Shown here: positions 58,888-64,000 of the stretch, in pieces
Numbering within the stretch: position 1 is the first letter of the stretch
How the letters are laid out: each line of letters starts with the position of its first letter
DNA from: Pseudomonadota bacterium
GTDB taxonomy: Bacteria; Pseudomonadota; Alphaproteobacteria; Micavibrionales; CSBR16-224
Direction of reading: 5' to 3'
Assembly: GCA_013285465.1 (NCBI GenBank)
Contig: CP053449.1
Location: forward strand, 1,884,735-1,948,734
DNA: 64,000 nt
Translations under genes and position numbers: made by a program
Notes under the pieces: generated by a model
Seen by the model: only the letters and a program-made list of their open reading frames with translations
What the model was told of the DNA's origin: nothing
Databases searched by the model: none

Positions 58888-60474
58888 AGCCGCTTCCTCT
58901 TTCAATTCTTCCAATGTAATGATTTCCCCGTAATAGGGTGTGTCGGGCACATAGCTTGAATAATAGCTTTTATCTTCCAGATAATCCGGCGCGGTGTCCG
59001 TCAGACAGGCAAAGACAAAGCGCATGATATTCACATTGCTCATGCCGTCGTAAAGATGCTGTTGGCAAGCCTCCGGCGCACGGATGGCAACCAGCGTTGA
59101 AAATCTTTCCCGGATATTGCGGTCATTCCATGTACTGCTCTGCCAATCCATCGTGAAATGGCTGCCGTGATCGCTGAACAGAACAACAATCGCTTCGGGA
59201 TCGTTTTTCGTCACATATTCCGCAAATTCCAGCCCCTGTTTATTCGCACAAATGATATTATCAAGATAACCCTGAAAAAAGGCAGGCCCCTGACCGGATA
59301 ACGCCTCCGCATAGCCGTGATCGAATTGCGCTTTCACGCTGCAATCACGGTTATAGGCATAGGGCGCGTGCGGCGGCACGGTATGGGCAAACAGGAAAAA
59401 CGGCTGCACCGGTTTCTTCGCCGACAGATGGGTGCGTAATTTACCAAGATTTGCCCCTGTTTCGGTCAGATAGACTTTGATGGGCAGCAACCGCTTTAGA
59501 AACGCCCAAGGTGTTTGCCGCAATAAGGCATATTCATGTTCCGACAGCGAAAATTGCGGCGATGACAAACACATATCTTCCAGGCCGACGCATTTCGTCA
59601 AGGCATAGATCCCCGATTCCATCAGGGCAAAAGCATAGCCCTGATCCTTAAAATAGCGGACGGACGCATTCTCGCCCGTGACGATCGCATGCCATTTTGC
59701 ACTGAATAACGGATTGCTGTTCCTATCCAGATAGGCGGCTTGCAGGGTAGAGGCCATGGAAAGATGCGTATTGGGATAATTGGCCTGCGCCTTTTTCAGC
59801 ACATGGAAACCGTAGCCTTCCAATTGATTCAGGAAGACATCATTATCGTAATCAAAGACATCCTTGATCACATCGCCGCGCGGATAGCCGTCCATCGCAA
59901 TCAGATAGACATTCGGCTTTTTCACAAAATCCTTATCCGTGGCAAAGGCCACCTGCACATTGTCATTATCGCCCTGATGCAATAATTTACCCGCAATGCC
60001 TGATGCGGGCAGCACAGCCAGTGCCAAAGCCAGCACCAAGGCCAGTTGATGACTGTCTTTCACGCGACTGAGCCTGAAGGCCCCCAGCCCCGCCAACAGA
60101 AACAAAAAACCGTAAACGGCATCAACGGCATGGTTGACGTTATAGCGCTCCGAGCCGTTATATTCATAACCGGCATAGGCCTGCAACAGCGGATCCAGCC
60201 GGGAGAACAGCACCCCGTATAAAAACACCGTCGGCACCAGAACACAGAAGACAAAGCACCAGCGCGCAAAACCGATTTTATAGAAGATTCCGCCCAGCAA
60301 AGCGGCCAGCAAAAAACAGACGGCAAACACCGTATGACCATAACCCAGAATGCGTCCGGTCATCACACCCCAGTTATGATCCATGAAATTCAGGAATGGC
60401 CATAAAGACACGATATATAAGGCCGACACATTCACAATCGTCCGGCGGCGGTTATTTTCCGGCTTGTCTTGCAT
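58861..60474 (-). CDS. Sulfatase/alkaline-phosphatase fold membrane protein
   Basis: The 537-residue protein has about five N-terminal membrane segments (for example HTVFAVCFLLAALLGGIFYK and ALVLALALAVLPASGIAGKL). A periplasmic domain of the alkaline phosphatase superfamily starts near residue 190. Parts are NVYLIAMDGYPRGDVIKDVF, NYPNTHLSMASTL (candidate nucleophile Thr or Ser), FAHTVPPHAPYAYNRDC and LFSDHGSHF. This layout recalls lipid A phosphoethanolamine transferases and LtaS-like enzymes. The metal ligands D and H are present in the two last motifs. It converges on the methyltransferase gene; the acetoacetate-CoA ligase gene lies 12 bases upstream. Confidence 0.85.
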   Translation of the reverse strand: MQDKPENNRRRTIVNVSALYIVSLWPFLNFMDHNWGVMTGRILGYGHTVFAVCFLLAALLGGIFYKIGFARWCFVFCVLVPTVFLYGVLFSRLDPLLQAYAGYEYNGSERYNVNHAVDAVYGFLFLLAGLGAFRLSRVKDSHQLALVLALALAVLPASGIAGKLLHQGDNDNVQVAFATDKDFVKKPNVYLIAMDGYPRGDVIKDVFDYDNDVFLNQLEGYGFHVLKKAQANYPNTHLSMASTLQAAYLDRNSNPLFSAKWHAIVTGENASVRYFKDQGYAFALMESGIYALTKCVGLEDMCLSSPQFSLSEHEYALLRQTPWAFLKRLLPIKVYLTETGANLGKLRTHLSAKKPVQPFFLFAHTVPPHAPYAYNRDCSVKAQFDHGYAEALSGQGPAFFQGYLDNIICANKQGLEFAEYVTKNDPEAIVVLFSDHGSHFTMDWQSSTWNDRNIRERFSTLVAIRAPEACQQHLYDGMSNVNIMRFVFACLTDTAPDYLEDKSYYSSYVPDTPYYGEIITLEELKEEAASTVPDIVE

Positions 60475-60486
60475 GGATGCGGTTCC

Positions 60487-62466
60487 TTATTCTTGCAGTT
60501 CCGGCATGTCCTGATAGATATCCAGCGCTGCAGGATTGGCCAGCGCCTCGATATTTTTCAGCGGCCGGCCGTGGATCACGTCGCGCACGGCGAGCTCGGT
60601 AATTTTGCCGCTTTTGGTGCGCGGAATATCAGCGACTTCGATAATTTTTGCCGGAACATGACGCGGCGATGCGCCTGTGCGGATGGCGGTACGGATACGG
60701 GATTTCAGATCATCATCCAGCTTCGCCCCTTCCGCCATTACCACAAACAGCACGACACGGACATCATCATCCCAGTCCTGTCCGACGGCGATGCTTTCTT
60801 TAATCTCCGGCAATTGTTCGACCTGACGGTAAATCTCCGCCGTGCCGATGCGGACACCGCCGGGATTAAGCGTTGCGTCCGAGCGTCCGTAAATAATCAG
60901 CCCGCCATGCTCCGTCCATTGCGACCAATCGCCGTGACACCAGATATTGTCAAAGCGTGCGAAATAGGCGTCGTGATATTTCTCGCCTGTTTCGTCATTC
61001 CAGAACATCACCGGCATGGACGGGAAGGCTGTTTTGCAGACCAGTTCCCCTGCCAGTTCGCGCACCGGTTCGCCGTTTTCATCAAAAATATCGACATCCA
61101 TGCCCAGACCCGGTCCCTGAATTTCGCCGCGCCAAACAGCAGAGAGCGGATTGCCCAGCACAAAGCAGGAGACAATATCCGTGCCGCCGGAAATCGAGGC
61201 GATATGAATATCCTCTTTAATATGGTCATAAATATAGTCAAAGCCTTCATGCACCAGCGGCGAGCCTGTCGAGGTGATCATCCGTACCGTGGACAGATCG
61301 TGCTTGTCTTTCGGTGACAAATCGCCCTTGCGCAGCGCATCAATGAATTTTGCCGATGTGCCGAAAATATTGCAGCCGTATTTTTCCGCAAAACCGAACA
61401 GCGCATTGCCGTCGGGGTAGAAAGGAGAGCCGTCATACAGCATTAGTGTCGCATTCGCGGACAGACCGGAGACCAGCCATTGCCACATCATCCAACCGCA
61501 AGTGGTGAAATAGAACAGTTTTTCATCTTCGCGCAGATCGCAATGCAGGCGATGTTCCTTTAAATGCTGCAGCAATGTGCCTCCTGCGCCGTGTACAATA
61601 CATTTCGGCTTTCCCGTCGTGCCGGAGGAGAACATAATATAAAGCGGGTGATTGAAAGGCAGTTGCGCAAAGGCGATCTCGCCTGCCTCAAAAGGTGCAA
61701 CAAAATCCGTGTAACGAACTTCCTTCTCGACAGCGATATCCTTGCCCTTGATATAATCGACCAACACCACATGTTTTAATGTCGGCAGCTTACTGACGAT
61801 TTCCGCCAGTTTTTCGCGGCAATCAATGTCCTTGCCGTTATAGCTGTAGCCATCGACAGCGAACAGGACTTTCGGATCAACCTGACCGAAACGGTCAAAC
61901 ACGCCCTGTACCCCGAAATCGGGCGAAGCCGAGACCCAGATTGCGCCAAGGCTGGACGCCGCCAGCATCGCAATAATGGTTTCCGGCATATTGGGCATAT
62001 AGCCTGCAACGCGGTCGCCTTCACCGATCCCTGCCTGTTTCAAAGCCTGCGCCGTGCGGCTGACCGCATCATAAAGCTCTTTAAAACTGACAGTTTTTTC
62101 GACGCACTCTTCGCCGCGGAAGATCAACGCCGCGCCGTTATCGCGGCGGCGCAGAAGATTTTGCGCAAAATTCAGACGGGCATCGGGGAAGAATTCCGCC
62201 TCCTGCAAATTTGCGCCGGACACAAAAGCCTCATCGCCTTTCTTTTCGGCAATGACCTCACAAAAATCCCAGACTTCCGACCAGAAAGCGCCGGTATTTT
62301 TCACCGACCAGCGCCACAGCGCCTCGTAATCAGGCAGCGTGACATTATAGTTTTTTTCGATCATGACGCGGAAGATATTCATCTGCGAGGCTGCGCTCCA
62401 CTCCACATCAGGCGTCCAGAACATTTGCGGTTTTTCGCTTTCCAAAACTTTCTCCGTATTCATCAT
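60487..62466 (-). CDS. aacS: Acetoacetate-CoA ligase
   Basis: The 659-residue enzyme of the acyl-adenylate family activates acetoacetate to acetoacetyl-CoA. Motifs are the P-loop [17 protein letters not shown], the A5-like segment [37 protein letters not shown], and the catalytic Lys near the end ([17 protein letters not shown]). The N-terminal ACAS extension (about 35-95) is present, and the length is typical of AacS. It salvages ketone bodies for lipid or PHB metabolism. Two adjacent ATGs form the start, with GGGG 7-9 bases upstream. The sulfatase-fold gene follows 12 bases later and may be cotranscribed. Confidence 0.94.
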   Translation of the reverse strand: MMNTEKVLESEKPQMFWTPDVEWSAASQMNIFRVMIEKNYNVTLPDYEALWRWSVKNTGAFWSEVWDFCEVIAEKKGDEAFVSGANLQEAEFFPDARLNFAQNLLRRRDNGAALIFRGEECVEKTVSFKELYDAVSRTAQALKQAGIGEGDRVAGYMPNMPETIIAMLAASSLGAIWVSASPDFGVQGVFDRFGQVDPKVLFAVDGYSYNGKDIDCREKLAEIVSKLPTLKHVVLVDYIKGKDIAVEKEVRYTDFVAPFEAGEIAFAQLPFNHPLYIMFSSGTTGKPKCIVHGAGGTLLQHLKEHRLHCDLREDEKLFYFTTCGWMMWQWLVSGLSANATLMLYDGSPFYPDGNALFGFAEKYGCNIFGTSAKFIDALRKGDLSPKDKHDLSTVRMITSTGSPLVHEGFDYIYDHIKEDIHIASISGGTDIVSCFVLGNPLSAVWRGEIQGPGLGMDVDIFDENGEPVRELAGELVCKTAFPSMPVMFWNDETGEKYHDAYFARFDNIWCHGDWSQWTEHGGLIIYGRSDATLNPGGVRIGTAEIYRQVEQLPEIKESIAVGQDWDDDVRVVLFVVMAEGAKLDDDLKSRIRTAIRTGASPRHVPAKIIEVADIPRTKSGKITELAVRDVIHGRPLKNIEALANPAALDIYQDMPELQE

Positions 62467-62585
62467 CGTCAGCCCCTTGAAAATATCTCACATGAATGTG
62501 GCTCAAGCTACTTCAGAACCGTCAAGAAATCAAGCCATCCGCAGGGGCGGAGAAAAAAGTGAAAAAACTGCTTGCAATTTATTTC

Positions 62586-62633
62586 TTGATATTATACTCA
62601 ATTGGAGTATATAATATACTCATATGGAGAATA
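62586..62633 (+). promoter_or_regulatory. nadA promoter with two tandem palindromic operators
   Basis: Promoter: TTGATA (62586-62591), 18-base spacer, TATAAT (62610-62615). Operator 1: TATACTC-N5-GAGTATA (62593-62611), perfect, inside the spacer. Operator 2: TATACTC-N5-GAGAATA (62615-62633), one mismatch, ending just before the ATG. The two centres are 22 bases apart, on the same helix face. Repression of nadA and nadB is expected; NadQ is the known NAD repressor type in Alphaproteobacteria, but its motif is not verified here. Confidence 0.72.
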
Positions 62634-62634
62634 A

Positions 62635-63744
62635 ATGAGTGATTCGCCCACGGCACTGCAAAAGATAAAGGAGAGGGCCATGCTGACGACCAAAGACGCG
62701 CTGAAAAAGAAAGACAATTGCACCATTCCCGCAAAAGCGGAAACCGAAACGGCACTGGCCTATACGGAAGAGGTTGCGCGCGAAACCGAGGCGCTGTATG
62801 AGCGCGTTGCAAAAGTTATCACCCGCGCCGAATGGCCTGCCTTTGCGCCCTATATCTATGAAATCAACAAACTGAAGAAAGAAAAAAATGCGGTTATTCT
62901 GGCGCATAACTATATGACGCCGGAGATTTTCCACTGCATTTCCGATTTCGCAGGCGACTCTCTGCAACTGGCGCAGCAGGCCGCAAAAACCGATGCGCAG
63001 GTTATTATTCAGGCCGGTGTCCATTTCATGGCCGAGACCTCGAAAATCCTCAGCCCCGAGAAAACCGTGCTGATCCCCGATATGGAGGCAGGCTGCTCAC
63101 TGGCGGCATCCATTACGGCGGCGGATGTTGAGCTCTTGCGCGAAAAATATCCCGGTGTACCGATTGTCACCTATGTCAACACCTCTGCCGAGGTGAAGGC
63201 GGCATCCGATATTTGCTGCACCTCCTCCAATGCTTTGGCGGTTGTGGAATCTTTTGACAGTGATGAAATCCTGATGATCCCCGACCAGTATCTGGCACGG
63301 AATATCGCCAAACAGACAAAAAAGAAAATCCATACCTATGCCGGAAGCTGTGAAGTGCATGAACGCTTTACGCCCGACAGCATCCGCCAGTTCCGCAAGG
63401 CCTGGCCCGATGCCGTTATTCTGGCGCATCCGGAATGCCCGCCCGAAGTTGTCGAACTTTGCGATTTCGCAGGCTCAACCAAAGCGATGAGCGATTACGT
63501 GACCGACAAACAGCCCGGTCGCGTGGTGATGATTACCGAATGTTCGATGTCCGACAATGTCGCCGTCAACAATCCCGGTGTGGAATTTGTCCGCCCCTGC
63601 AATATGTGTCCGCATATGAAACGGATTACGCTGCCGAAAATCCTCGATTGCCTGAAAAACATGTCGGGCGAGGTGACGGTTGACCCTGCCGTTGCGGCAC
63701 GTGCCAAGCTTTCCGTTGAACGGATGCTGGCTGTAACGGCTTAA
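62635..63744 (+). CDS. nadA: Quinolinate synthase
   Basis: The 369-residue enzyme condenses iminoaspartate and dihydroxyacetone phosphate to quinolinate using a 4Fe-4S cluster. Visible parts are [68 protein letters not shown], a cluster Cys region in HPECPPEV and the C-terminal CNMCPHMK. The last Cys in CNMCPHMK is a known cluster ligand type. ATG 62635 lies 4-8 bases after GGAGA; an in-frame ATG at 62680 with GGAG upstream is an alternative that would shorten the protein by 15 residues. nadB follows by 23 bases. Confidence 0.95.
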   Translation: MSDSPTALQKIKERAMLTTKDALKKKDNCTIPAKAETETALAYTEEVARETEALYERVAKVITRAEWPAFAPYIYEINKLKKEKNAVILAHNYMTPEIFHCISDFAGDSLQLAQQAAKTDAQVIIQAGVHFMAETSKILSPEKTVLIPDMEAGCSLAASITAADVELLREKYPGVPIVTYVNTSAEVKAASDICCTSSNALAVVESFDSDEILMIPDQYLARNIAKQTKKKIHTYAGSCEVHERFTPDSIRQFRKAWPDAVILAHPECPPEVVELCDFAGSTKAMSDYVTDKQPGRVVMITECSMSDNVAVNNPGVEFVRPCNMCPHMKRITLPKILDCLKNMSGEVTVDPAVAARAKLSVERMLAVTA

Positions 63745-63767
63745 ACTTTAAAGATGGTGAGGACACC

Positions 63768-64000
63768 ATGGTAAAAAACAGCAAAATACAAATTGAAGAA
63801 AGCTCAGGAACCGTCATCGTTGGTGCGGGCGCGGCAGGATTATTCGCCGCATTGACGCTGGCCAAAGCCGGACGCAAGGTCACAGTATTAAGTGAAGCGG
63901 AACTGAACGGCATTTGTGCCAGTTGCTGGGCACAGGGCGGGATTGCCGCCGCTGTTGCCAAGGAAGACAGCGCCGCCGCCCATACGCGCGACACGCTGAA
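63768..64000 (+). CDS. nadB: L-aspartate oxidase, 3'-truncated by window edge
   Basis: The first 77 codons are present and the frame remains open at the edge. The FAD-binding motif reads TVIVGAGAAGLFAALTLAKA, and SCWAQGGIAAAV is the L-aspartate oxidase segment that follows. NadB oxidises aspartate to iminoaspartate, the substrate of NadA. GGTGAGG lies 5-11 bases before ATG 63768. It is the second gene of the nadA transcript and is presumably controlled by the tandem operators. nadC may follow outside the window. Confidence 0.92.
   Translation, partial: MVKNSKIQIEESSGTVIVGAGAAGLFAALTLAKAGRKVTVLSEAELNGICASCWAQGGIAAAVAKEDSAAAHTRDTL

Noticed and set aside
60469-61317. Plus-strand frame of 282 codons
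   Set aside because: Antisense to the acetoacetate-CoA ligase gene; no ribosome site or domain.
1-64000. CRISPR arrays, insertion sequences, prophage or replication origin
   Set aside because: No regularly spaced repeat array, transposase, integrase, phage structural gene, dnaA-box cluster or similar was found by reading.

Overview
The window looks like a 64 kb chromosomal segment of an alphaproteobacterium with moderate GC, probably free-living and aerobic. This is inferred from gene families: Fe superoxide dismutase, a bacterial alternative oxidase, PutA, acetoacetate-CoA ligase, TRAP permeases and a candidate speF-type polyamine leader. A Micavibrio-like lineage is possible but not shown. 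Recognisable promoters are of the TTGACA-N16-18-TATAAT type. No CRISPR array, insertion sequence or prophage is evident.

Bases 1-16400 form a type IV pilus locus of MSHA-like layout. It holds, in order, a PilM/N-like protein (cut by the window edge), PilO-like and PilP-like proteins, an ABC ATPase, a large membrane-anchored TPR protein, a prepilin peptidase, two retraction-type ATPases (PilT and PilU-like), a lipoprotein secretin, an ABC-2 permease and a membrane-anchored helical protein. The ABC ATPase, permease and anchored protein recall PilH, PilI and PilG of Myxococcus. The locus ends with a membrane-embedded AraC-type regulator and two paralogous prepilins. The first prepilin is frameshifted at a T6 tract. 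The 620-base gap before the second carries an array of CAAAATGAG boxes, and a palindromic form of the box follows the regulator. Extension ATPase and platform protein (PilB, PilC) are not seen and probably lie upstream.

Bases 16400-31000 hold a TRAP DctQM pair without a binding protein, ankyrin and orphan proteins, a metallophosphoesterase, an outer-membrane protein, a divergent SDF-family (glutamate transporter fold) membrane protein lacking key ion and substrate residues, and a four-gene minus-strand cluster with two CxxC paralogs. These are followed by sodB, a SIMPL-domain protein and a SulP transporter.

Bases 31980-33000 hold a strong promoter, a structured leader with a 33-codon upstream ORF, and a GNAT acetyltransferase, an arrangement like an alphaproteobacterial speF leader. 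Bases 33000-49600 are a mosaic of housekeeping genes (trxB, ridA, malate/lactate-type dehydrogenase, alternative oxidase) and poorly known membrane, Sel1, ankyrin and metallopeptidase-like proteins. A tRNA-Arg(ACG) at 49.8 kb has its 3' end and terminator duplicated 156 bases away.

Bases 49900-64000 hold nadD and putA, a CbbX/EccA-like AAA+ ATPase beside a degenerate paralog lacking Walker A and B, a SpoU methyltransferase, a three-gene membrane/methyltransferase/sulfatase-fold group, aacS, and nadA-nadB (cut by the right edge). Two tandem palindromes lie in the nadA promoter. NAD synthesis is thus represented by nadD and nadAB within the same window.
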